Source of the DNA: Spirosoma telluris
GTDB lineage: Bacteria > Bacteroidota > Bacteroidia > Cytophagales > Spirosomataceae
DNA length: 64,000 nt
NCBI GenBank assembly: GCA_003259005.1
Contig: QLII01000001.1
Span: 806,001 to 870,000 of the forward strand
Reading direction: 5' to 3'
The notes beneath the pieces were generated by a model. It searched no databases and was not told the origin of the DNA. It saw only the letters and a program-made list of their open reading frames with translations. The translations under genes were made by a program, and so were the position numbers. Each line of letters opens with the position of its first letter. The first letter of the stretch is position 1. Of the stretch, positions 28,172 through 37,800 are shown piece by piece.

Positions 28172-28305
28172 TGGAAGGAGAAATGGGAAGTGGGAGTGGA
28201 AGGAAGATGGAGGAGAGGCTAAAATAGTTGTTCGTTTTCTATCCTCCCTATTCTCAATCCTCCCTTTCCTCCCCTTTTTCCTTTCGTCCTTCCTCCCTTT
28301 TTTTC
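28172..28305. repeat. Purine-rich then pyrimidine-rich tract upstream of pyrH
   Basis: 28172-28222 on the + strand is nearly all A/G (ggaaggagaaatgggaagtg type), and 28240-28305 is nearly all C/T (tcctccctttcctcccc type). The two halves are roughly complementary, so they can form a long imperfect hairpin as well as triplex-type structures. No gene in it. Confidence 0.6.
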
Positions 28306-28313
28306 TATCTTTG
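28306..28313 (+). promoter_or_regulatory. -7 promoter element for pyrH-frr
   Basis: TATCTTTG fits TAnnTTTG; TTTC at 28282-28285 lies 20 bases upstream and fits the -33 TTTG with one mismatch. The start codon follows 18 bases after. Confidence 0.6.
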
Positions 28314-28331
28314 CCCGCAAAATTTCCCTAC

Positions 28332-29063
28332 ATGACATCGCAGACAAAGTATAAGCGTATCCTGCTCAAATTGAGCGGGGAGGCTCTGGCTGGGCCAAAT
28401 GGTTACAATATTGATCCAGTTGTGCTTGAACAATACAGCAAGGAAATCAAACAGGTAGTCGATTTAGGTGTGCAGGTGGCCATCGTTATAGGCGGAGGTA
28501 ACATCTTCCGGGGCGTCTCGGGCGAACGTTCAGGAATCGATCGGGTTCAGGGTGATTACATGGGTATGCTGGCGACGGTTATCAATGCGATGGCCATTCA
28601 AAGTTCGCTCGAAAAGCATAAACTGTATACCCGTGTCATGTCGGCCATCAAGATGGAGCAGGTTTGCGAGCCTTATGTACGTCGGCGGGCCGTGCGTCAC
28701 CTCGAAAAAGGCCGGGTAGTCATCTTTGCCGCTGGAACGGGGAATCCCTATTTCACAACCGATTCAACCGCTGCGTTACGGGCCATTGAAGTCGAAGCCG
28801 ACGTTGTCTTAAAGGGAACGAAGGTAGACGGTGTCTATACGGCCGACCCAATGAAGGATAAAACGGCAACGCGATATACGAGCATCACCTTTGATGACGT
28901 TTACGAAAAGAAACTAAGCGTGATGGACCTTACAGCCTTTACGCTTTGCCAGGAAAATAATCTCCCCATCATCGTGTTTAACATGAACAAGCAGGGTAGT
29001 CTGCTCAAACTGATTGAGGGTGACGACGACCAGGGCACGCTTATCACAATGACATTACCATAA
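28332..29063 (+). CDS. pyrH: UMP kinase
   Basis: Phosphorylates UMP to UDP in pyrimidine synthesis. The hexameric bacterial type: [15 protein letters not shown] at the start, [53 protein letters not shown] and [14 protein letters not shown]. 243 aa from the ATG at 28332, preferred over a TTG at 28311, which overlaps the promoter's -7 box. It is followed by frr, a common pairing, with an iterated hairpin in the 84-base gap. Confidence 0.94.
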   Translation: MTSQTKYKRILLKLSGEALAGPNGYNIDPVVLEQYSKEIKQVVDLGVQVAIVIGGGNIFRGVSGERSGIDRVQGDYMGMLATVINAMAIQSSLEKHKLYTRVMSAIKMEQVCEPYVRRRAVRHLEKGRVVIFAAGTGNPYFTTDSTAALRAIEVEADVVLKGTKVDGVYTADPMKDKTATRYTSITFDDVYEKKLSVMDLTAFTLCQENNLPIIVFNMNKQGSLLKLIEGDDDQGTLITMTLP

Positions 29064-29070
29064 CTAAATA

Positions 29071-29135
29071 GATTGAGTGATTGAGTGATTGAGTGGCACA
29101 TCCAGTCAACCACTCAATCACTCAATCACTCAATC
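29071..29135. repeat. Perfect 26-bp hairpin built from a 9-base iterated unit
   Basis: The left arm is three units of gattgagt(g) at 29071-29096; the right arm at 29110-29135 is its exact complement; 13 bases separate them. It lies between pyrH and frr with no T-run after it, so it may set mRNA stability or partial termination within the pair. Confidence 0.8.
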
Positions 29136-29147
29136 ACTAAGTAAGAC

Positions 29148-29708
29148 ATGGAAGAAATCGAGTTATTTCTCGACGATGCAAAAGACACGATGGAAAAGGC
29201 GCTCAAGCACTTGTCCATTGAATTGACAAAAATTCGCGCTGGGAAGGCTAACGCAGGCATGCTCGATGGCATTCAGGTTGAATATTACGGAATGCTGTCG
29301 CCTTTGCATACGGTGGCGTCGATCAATACCCCCGATGCTCGTACTATTTCGATAAAGCCATTTGAGAAAAAGATGATTGGCGAAGTAGAAAAGGCAATCC
29401 GTAATTCGAACCTGGGCCTAAATCCAAATAACGACGGTGAGCAGATTCGGCTGAGCATCCCTCCCCTGACCGAAGAACGTCGGCGCGACCTCGTCAAGAA
29501 AGTGAAACAGGAGGTAGAAACGGCTAAAATCAACGTTCGGAACATCCGTAAAGACACCAACGACGACATTCGTAAACTGACAAAAGACGGTGTTTCTGAA
29601 GATGCCGTAAAAATGGGTGAAGAACGTGTTCAGAAACTCACCGATGCCTTCATCGCGCGCATTGATGACGTGTTTGTTGCGAAGGAGAAGGATATTTTGG
29701 TGGTGTAA
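29148..29708 (+). CDS. frr: Ribosome recycling factor
   Basis: Splits ribosomes after termination together with EF-G. 186 aa, the usual length, with a three-helix bundle: MEKALKHLSIELTKIRAGKA, MLDGIQVEYYG, DARTISIKPFEKKMIGEVEK, LSIPPLTEERRRDLVKKVKQ and RNIRKDTND. The residues KIRAGKA and RRDLVK are the family's conserved surface. Confidence 0.95.
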   Translation: MEEIELFLDDAKDTMEKALKHLSIELTKIRAGKANAGMLDGIQVEYYGMLSPLHTVASINTPDARTISIKPFEKKMIGEVEKAIRNSNLGLNPNNDGEQIRLSIPPLTEERRRDLVKKVKQEVETAKINVRNIRKDTNDDIRKLTKDGVSEDAVKMGEERVQKLTDAFIARIDDVFVAKEKDILVV

Positions 29709-29730
29709 GTCGCTATTTTATAGGAGTATA

Positions 29731-29768
29731 AACAAGCCGGTCAATTGTTAAATTGGTCGGCTTGTTTG
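29731..29768 (+). terminator. Terminator after frr
   Basis: aacaagccggtcaatt (29731-29746) pairs with aattggtcggcttgtt through 29766 with two G-T pairs; a short T-rich stretch follows (tgtttgta). Confidence 0.7.
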
Positions 29769-29840
29769 TATGTAAATATATAAGATGTAGTTATTACTCA
29801 TAAACATGATGGCTCAGGTAGTGCAAAGGCAACCATACCT

Positions 29841-30095
29841 TCAAGTCGTCTGCCGAATAGCTGCTTTCAGATAATCTCTGGCAGTGCGGCTAATTGTCTC
29901 TTCGTCGATGTCAATGACGAGTTCGCCCCGGTGCTCGTAGGGAAATACTTCGCCGGTTAGGGCGTCGAAAATACCATAGGGTATCAAATCGTATTCTTCG
30001 TAACCCCAGAATAAAAAATCAACCGCGTCCGCAGAGTCGTCGAACCCCACGGCGTAGCCAATTTCCTGCTGAGCGAAAACAACGATGTAGCGCAT
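29841..30095 (-). CDS. Hypothetical small acidic protein
   Basis: 84 aa, MRYIVVFAQQEIGYAVGFDD to RDYLKAAIRQTT. It is acidic and predicted to be one alpha-beta domain (VVFAQQEIGYAV, VDFLFWGYEEYDLIPYGIFD, ELVIDIDEETISRTARDYLK). I do not recognise the family. It converges on frr across the terminator. The 186 bases to the next gene start show no other gene. Confidence 0.6.
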   Translation of the reverse strand: MRYIVVFAQQEIGYAVGFDDSADAVDFLFWGYEEYDLIPYGIFDALTGEVFPYEHRGELVIDIDEETISRTARDYLKAAIRQTT

Positions 30096-30281
30096 ATTCC
30101 TATATACGGACAGATCGGGTTTTGGGTTGCGTCATGTTTTGTGACTTGGTCACAAATTATAGGTCTTAAAAGACAACAGTTCTAAAGGAACGGAGCCAAT
30201 AGCAAAGTCTGGAAATACTACTACAAGTAAAAAGTTATTAGGCGGTAGGTAGTCGAAGAGTGGTTGATTAGTTTAGTTTAT

Positions 30282-31474
30282 ATGCAGTTCATTTATAGTA
30301 TTTATCTCCTCTTTTTAGGAATTATTGCCCTAAACGTTCTCTATTGGGTCGTATTTGCCATCGCAGGCCGATTAGGTAAGGCAGATGATACCGACCTGGA
30401 AGAAAAGCCGCTTAGATTCAGGAAAATAGGTGTTCTAATTCCAGCCTATAAGGAAGATGCAGTTATTGTCGAATCTGTTACGGAAAACCTGAAGCAAACG
30501 TATCCGGCAGATCAATTTGACCTGATTGTTATTGCCGATTCCTTTCAGCCGCAAACGCTTAGTCAATTAGCCGATTTGCCCATCAAGGTACTTACCGTTT
30601 CATTCGAGGTTTCTACGGTGGCCAAAGCGATCAATGCAGCGTTAGCTAGGTTACCGATTGAGCAATATGACATACTCGTTGTATCAGATGCTGATAACCA
30701 CATGGCACCTGATTTTTTGAATCGGATCAATGCTGCTTTCGCCCAGGGTTGGAAGGCGGTTCAGGGGCATCGGGTTGCCAAAAATATAAATACCAGTGTT
30801 GCCATTCTGGATGCAATCAGTGAGGAAATCAACAACCATATTTTCCGGAAAGCCAGCCGGGTATTAGGCCTGTCTTCGGCAACGATTGGTTCGGGAATGG
30901 CGTTTGAGCCAGCGTTGATGAAAGCCGCTATGACCACGCAACATACGATGGGGGGTATGATAAAGAGCTGGAAACCAATGTTGTCTTAAGCGGGCACAAA
31001 ATTGCCTATCTCGAAAATGCCTTTATTTACGACGAGAAAGTGGCCCAACGGGCCGTCTTTGAAAATCAACGAACCCGCTGGATTGCAGCTCAGTGGCAGT
31101 TTCTTAAATTTTATTTCTGGAGTGGCCTACAGGAGCTTTTTGCCGGTCGATTTGCCAGCGGCTTCAAGGTAATTCAGGCTGTAATAGTACCAAAGATCCT
31201 TTTGCTGGGGCTGCTGATTCTCAATGTGTCCATTGGTTTTCTTACCGGAAATCAATTGTTGTGGCAGGTACCGTTTAGCCTGTTGCTTTTGCAGATGGCA
31301 AGTATGATCATTTCTGTTCCCACTTATTTATGGAAACGGGTAAGCCTAAAAGAATTGCTACTTATTCCCGTGCTGTTGCTCAGTTTTGTGCGGGCGGTGC
31401 TGAATATGCGGAAAGCTTTTAAACGATTTATGCATACTCCCCATACAGGATCACCCGATACACAGGTGCCTTAG
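30282..31474 (+). CDS. Membrane-bound family 2 glycosyltransferase (exopolysaccharide locus), one apparent frameshift
   Basis: About 398 aa. An N-terminal membrane helix (MQFIYSIYLLFLGIIALNVL) precedes a GT-A domain with VLIPAYKEDAVIVESV, VIADSFQPQTL, and VVSDADNHMAPDF for the metal. After adding one G to the run near 30953-30957, ATIGSGMAFEPA continues through TMGGYDKELETNVVLSGHKI with the acceptor-base region, then ENQRTRWIAAQWQ (the Q--RW type motif) and two C-terminal membrane helices (ILLLGLLILNVSIGFLTG, FSLLLLQMASMIISVPTYLW). This is the plan of processive or polyprenyl-linked beta-glycosyltransferases. It opens the locus that continues with the TolC- and Wzz-like genes. Confidence 0.82.
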
Positions 31475-31692
31475 ACATATAACCGATTAGAATCGGGATC
31501 TAACTTTAGTGTGACAAAGTACTAATAAAACAGTCAAAACGAGAAAGGTTGATCGAACAGAGTGTTAAAACTCGCGATTAATACAGAGTTTAAGTTTTAT
31601 TGATAAATAATCTAATAGGTTATTGTATTCTAGAAATTGGAAACTTATTAAATAAATACCTGTGTGAAAAGGCTTGCGTAAATTTTTTAAGA

Positions 31693-32521
31693 ATGAGCGT
31701 CCGTTTAGTTCAAGTAAACAAACTACTGATTTGCCAGATTAGTCTCTTAATCCTAATTGGGTTTCTTACAGTAACGATTTGTTCCGGGCAAAACCGGAGC
31801 CCCCGAGGTCTTGTCTCTTTTGGTGCATCGTCGGGACTAGCCGACGATACGTTGTATCTTGATATTAATCAGGACATTGCCGTTCAGTTGCTCCCCTTTG
31901 AGGATTTGATGAAAGTGGCAGTTGCCCATTCACCCCTCGTAAAGTACCAAAGTGAAGTGGCTAATTCACTTAATGAAGGGTATGAGATAGCAAAAGTTCA
32001 GATTTTGCAAAATGTTGCTGGGGCAGCGAATTATTCAACTGGTAATCAGGTGCTTATTTCATCTGGCGGCATACAGGGAGGGACAGCCGCAGGCAGCACC
32101 ATTGGGCAGATTGCAAACGGCTATCGGGTGGGAATTGATGTCCGGCTACCGCTGTATGAATTGTTTGGACGTAAACATCAGGTACGGCAGGCTCAGGCAA
32201 ATTATAAAGCTGCTGTTCTTCAGAAAGAAGTTGTGGAGCTACAACTAAAACGGGATCTGATTGGTATTTATCAGGACATGATTACAACCCAGCAGCTCCT
32301 GAAGATTTTGTTGATTGATGAACAAGCCTCGTTAACGGCAATGCGTGTAGGGAGGTTGAAATTCAGAAAGGTCAGATAACGGCGGAAGCAATGGCCTCCG
32401 TTACAAGTCGTTATGTTCAGGCTAAAAGTGCATCAGAACAAGTGAAAGGTAACTTTTTGAAGAATGTTCATTATTTCGAAGCATTGGTGGGTATGCCGAT
32501 TCAACGGTTGAAACGTAACTA
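31693..32521 (+). CDS. Half-size TolC-like outer membrane protein, one apparent frameshift
   Basis: About 277 aa. A signal sequence (ICQISLLILIGFLTVTICSG) is followed by one outer-membrane-efflux repeat: FEDLMKVAVAHSPLVKYQSE, NGYRVGIDVRLPLYELFGRK, long helices (KAAVLQKEVVELQLKRDLIG), and, after adding a G to the GGG at 32350-32352, EVEIQKGQITAEAMASVTSR to FEALVGMPIQRLKRN. Canonical TolC has two such repeats in about 450 aa, so this has half. Similar short proteins occur in Bacteroidota polysaccharide loci. Start at the ATG at 31693. It precedes the Wzz-like gene by ten bases. Confidence 0.75.
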
Positions 32522-32531
32522 AACTACTGGT

Positions 32532-34718
32532 ATGACAATCGAGGTTTTTTTGCGCTTACTGAAACAGCATATACTCTGGTTCATTCTCATTCCGTGCGTA
32601 ACCGCAACGGCCGCTTTTTTTGCGACCCGGAATGAAACCAAAGTGTATAAATCGCAGGCGACCCTCTATACGGGACTGGTTTCACGTTATTCTCTGCTGT
32701 CAGATCGAAATAGTGCGTTTCAGGATCGGTCGGCAAGTGCCTTCGATAATATTCTGACTACGCTTAATTCACGGGAAACCCTGCTTCAGATTGGTATTGG
32801 TTTATTGACCGACCACCTCCAGCTACAACATCCAGATTCGTTGGTCTTAGCCAATGCTGGCTTCCAGAAATTACATAAGGCTATTACACCCGGCTGGGAA
32901 AACCTGTTTTACATTGCTGCCGACTCGGCGCTACTTCATAAAACGATAGACAGTTTAGCCAAAACACCGACTGATAACCCTATTAAAAGCTTGTTGCTGA
33001 AATCTGATTCCTATTATTCAATTCAGCATCTGGGTGAAAATATAAAAGGATCGGCGCGTAAGAATACGAATGATGTCCTGTTAATGGAGTACGAGTCTGA
33101 TGACCCGGCCGTATCACAACGGACACTGCATTACGCCATTGAGTTTCTGAATAAACGCTATTCAACCCTTAAAACGTCGGAAACCAATTCGGTAATTGGC
33201 TATTACGAAGCGAAATTAGAAAAAGCAAAAGCAAAACTAGCCCAGGCTGAAGCCGATTTGCGGGCCTTTAGTGAAAAACATCAGGTACTGGATTATGATG
33301 AAGAAGCCCGAAATGTAGCTTCTTCGCGTGAAGCTCTGAACAGTGAGTATAACCAGGAGTTAATGCGGAAAAATGCCGCGAAAGCGGCTTTGGATGCATT
33401 AAATGGGCGTATGGGTCAGCAGGGAGTATTCGTTCGGCTAACAATGACCTGACCGATAAGCAAAAGAAATTAAGTGATGCCGAGACTAAACTGGCCAATG
33501 CAAGGGCATATGGACAGCCGCAATCGGTAATTGCGCAACTGCAGGCCAATGTCAAACAGGCATCGGAAGAGTTGAAAATTAGTGCGCAAAAATATGATGC
33601 GGCAGCTAATTCAAATGATGCCATCCCTGCGCAAACGATGGCAAACGACCGATTAGCTAAGTCGCTGGAATATGAAGAGTCGTCGGCACGCCTGGAGCTC
33701 TATAAAAAGCGGATGGATGACTATGCGGCTAAAACAAATGAATATGGGCCTTTGGGTTCACAACTACGCCAACTGAATCGGGCTTTAGCTGTTGCTGAAA
33801 AAGAATATTTAGACCTGATTCAAAATGTCGATCAATCGCGAACCCGCCGTCAGGATGTATCGATTGGGGGACATTGGAAGTGTTGGATGCGCCCGATTTC
33901 CCATTATTACCGCTACCCTCCAAACGTTGGCAACTCATTGCAATTGGTCTTGGCGTAGGTATTTTCATTGCCTTATTGCTCACCGCTCTTCGCTTCTGGT
34001 TAGACAAGCGAATTCAGTCTCCCGAACAAGCCGAAGCGATGATTGGAATGCCCGTTGCCGCTTTGTTTCCAACGGTTAGAAAACCACAGGTCTTTACCAG
34101 AACCACGCTGGCATCGAGAAGCATGTTTGAGCAACTCTTCAATGCGATCAATATTGAAGTGACCCAAAACATCAGTAAACCGTATCCGCCCATTATTTCC
34201 CTGTTTAGTATTCGCTCAAAACAGGGGAAAACGTGGGTGGCCAATGGGTTGATCCAGTTATATGAACAGGCCGACCAGAAGGTGGCCTATTGTTATCCAC
34301 GGGTGACCGGTAAAGAGCAGCGTGAACTGCGGCAGGGAGTTACATACTTCCCTTACACCATTCGCCCTGATTTTATGAATGTTACGGGCGTTGATTATCT
34401 GGTTGATTATAATCAGGGGTTCGACGGCTCGCAGTTTGATCGAATTATTCTTGAACTGCCCGCTCTGATTAATCATCAGATTCCGGTTTATCTGCTCAAA
34501 AGCAGCGCTTTATCCCTATTGATAATTGATGCCAATAGTCCCTGGGCAAGGGCTGAGAAACAACTGTTAAGCATGTATGTACGCGTAACAAATCAGCCTA
34601 TATTGACGGTATTGAACCGGGTAGAGGGGATTATGTCGAGGTGCCGCGTAAGGTCGATGCTATGCAGAAACCCATTGCTCAGGAACATTCGCTACAGTCG
34701 CAGCGGAATGTTTTTTAG
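32532..34718 (+). CDS. Wzz/GumC-like polysaccharide co-polymerase with degenerate kinase domain, three apparent frameshifts
   Basis: About 730 aa. N-terminal Wzz part: a membrane helix (HILWFILIPCVTATAAFFAT), a periplasmic region with long coiled coils (KLEKAKAKLAQAEADLRAFS, LRQLNRALAVAEKEYLDLIQ), and a second helix (LIAIGLGVGIFIALLLTALR). Then a BY-kinase-like ATPase domain: Walker A-like FSIRSKQGKTWVANG, but the second motif reads QKVAYCYPRVTG without the usual D-x-D, and the Walker B place reads FDRIILELPAL without its aspartates; no tyrosine-rich tail. Frames change at GG 33422-33423, GGGG 33866-33869 and GGGG near 34626. The stop is TAG at 34716-34718. It probably sets chain length and links the export complex. 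Confidence 0.8.
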
Positions 34719-34863
34719 GCGTCAAAAGGTAAGAGTTAAGTACCTTGTAGTTGACAATAAATGACTACCTACTTAATACACAAAGAGGTAGATTAATCCG
34801 TCCACCATCGGGTCAATCTGCTTTTGGAGCTAGGCGTGTTGCTGATTATCAATCAATTACTGT

Positions 34864-37800
34864 ATGGGTGTCTACAAAGACATAAGCCGGGGCGTCCACT
34901 CCCCGCAGTTTGTTCATCAGCTTGTTGAGCAGGTGTCGCTCGAAAATCAGGATCGCATTGCCGTGGTCTTTGGTGGTCATAAGCTTACCTATCGTCAGCT
35001 TAATGATCGGGCAGATGCGCTCGCCCAGGCTATTTTATATACTGATCCAGAAGCGAAGCACATTGGCGTAAGTACAACCCGAAATCTGGAAATGATTATT
35101 GGGGTACTGGCCATTCTAAAGTCGGGCAAAGCTTACCTTCCGCTTGATCCTGCCTACCCCGAACATCGACTGCAGCAGATTAAAGCCGATTCTGGTTTGA
35201 GAACCTGTTTATCGACCGTACAGGACGATCGCCTTTTCGATCGCCTGGGTTTCAGGTTATCGCATCAGATCATGAACACACACAACCTACGCAGGTAGTT
35301 AGCCACCAGACCACAACCGCCTACGTTTTATATACATCCGGTTCGACGGGTAAGCCCAAGGGGGTTTGCATGGGTCATGGCCCGCTTATGAACTTGTTAC
35401 AATGGCAGGCGAAACACTCGAATGCTGATTCAGATTCAAGAACGCTACAATTAGCCCCGCTGAGTTTCGATGTTTCGTTTCAGGAAATTTTTGCCACACT
35501 CAGCACGGGTGGTACCCTGATGTTGATTGATGAACCATTACGGCTTGATTTAAACGCGCTGCTACGGTTCATCGACGAACAGGCAATCAATCGGTTGTTT
35601 CTTCCCTTTGTCGCGCTTCAATATCTGGCCGAAACCGCTGTAAGTACCCAGCAGTTTCCTGTGCACCTGCGCGAAATTATGACGGCTGGTGAGCAGTTGA
35701 AGATTACACCTCAAATCGCGCAGTTCTTTTCGGCGCTGCCAGACTGTGTTTTATTCAACCAATATGGCCCTACGGAGTGTCATGTAATCACCCAATTAAC
35801 CTTAACTGGCGATCCCACCAACTGGCCATTATTACCCAGTATTGGTCAGGTCATTGATAACGTCAGTTTGTTTGTTATCGACGATAGCCTGACAATCTTG
35901 CCTGATGGGGAGCTTGGGGAACTTTGTTTTGGTGGTGCGTGCCTGGCCGAAGGTTACCTCAACCAGCCCACCTTGACGGAAGAAAAATTCATTGAACTGG
36001 AAATTCCCCAACAGGGTCGGATGCGTATTTACCGGACGGGCGATCTTGGGCGCTTGCTTCCCGATGGGACAATTGAATTTTTAGGCCGTCGCGATGATCA
36101 GGTTAAAATTCGGGTCACCGGGTCGAATTGGGGGAAATAGAAGTACTTATCAATCAACTTAACGGTGTTAAGCAGGCCGTCGTGGTGGCTCGGGAAGGAG
36201 CCGACGGCCAGAAACGGTTAGTGGCTTATCTGGTGGCAACAGATGGACATGTGGTGAAGTCAGGCATTCGAGCCCAGCTCGAAGAGCAATTGCCAGACTA
36301 CATGATGCCCTCGGCTTTTGTCTGGCTTGACGAACTGCCTAAAACTACGAGCGGTAAAGTCGATAAAAAGCAACTGCCTGCACCTGAACAAAAACGCCCG
36401 GATCTAGCGGTTGCCTACCGTAAGCCCAGAACCCCGCTCGAACAGACAATAGCTGGTCTCTGGATTGACTTGCTTCAGGTCGATAAAGTGGGACTGGATG
36501 ATAATTTCTTTGAACTGGGAGGGAATTCCCTGTTAGCTCAGAAGACCGTAGCCGCATTAAAACTGCATCAACAAACACTACCAGTTACGAAACTATATCA
36601 ATTTCCCACCATCGCCGGTATTGCCAATTTCCTTCAACCACAAAAACGGAATCAACTGCCCGAACAAAGGAGGGTACCAAAGGCCAGTCTGAAAAAGAAG
36701 GGCCATCTGAGAAACAGACCGACGTAGCCGTGATTGGGATGGCAGGACGTTTTCCGGGGGCAAATACGATTGATGCGCTTTGGGAGTTACTGAAACAGGG
36801 CAACGAAACAACCCGGTTTTTTACCGACAGTGAACTGGATGCCAGTATACCGGCCAGTCTTAAGAATGATCCGCTTTATGTGAAAGCAAGAGGAGTCATT
36901 GATCAGGCCGATCAATTTGATGCGCAGTTCTTCGGGCTAACACCCAACGTAGCGCAGCTGATGGACCCCCAACAGCGTATTTTCCTGGAAATTGCCTGGG
37001 AAACCCTTGAACAAACGGGCTACCTGCCGCAGCATTATGCTGGTCGCGTGGGGGTTTTTGCGGGTTGTGGAACAATACCTATTACCTGAATAATGTGCTT
37101 GGACATAAAAATCTGATTGACCAGGTAGGCGCTTTTCAGGTGATGACGCTGAACGAAAAAGATTATATCGCATCCCGTACCGCCTACCAACTTGATCTGA
37201 AAGGCCCGGCAGTCAGCGTGTATTCCGCCTGTTCAACATCATTACTGGCTATTTCGCAGGCAGTTCAGAGTATTCGAAATGGTCAGTGCGAGCTAGCGCT
37301 GGCGGGTGGTGCCAGCATAACGACACCGCTAAACAGCGGGCATTTATATCAGGAGGGAGCCATGCTGAGTCGGGATGGGCACTGCCGATCGTTCGATGCC
37401 GATGCGCAGGGAACCGTGTTCAGCGATGGGGCCGGGGTTGTTTTATTGAAACGTGTTGACGCGGCTCAGCGTGACGGGGATACGATTTATGCGGTCATCA
37501 AAGGAGTGGGTGTCAACAACGATGGCGGGGGCAAAGGGAGCTTTACCGCGCCAAGTGCCGAGGGGCAGGCTGGCGCCATTGCGATGGCGATTGCCGATGC
37601 TGACATTGATCCGGCAACGATCAGTTATGTGGAAGCGCACGGAACAGCAACACCTTTGGGCGATCCGATTGAGATTGACGGCCTGACGCTGGCATTTGGT
37701 GAACAGGCCTCAACCCAATACTGTGCCATCGGCACCATTAAAAGTAATATGGGGCATTTGACACAGGCTGCGGGTGTGGCAGGGCTTATTAAAACCACGC

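Noticed and set aside
29071..29135. CRISPR-like array
   Set aside because: Units are nine bases with no spacers, the whole thing is a palindrome, and no cas genes are near.
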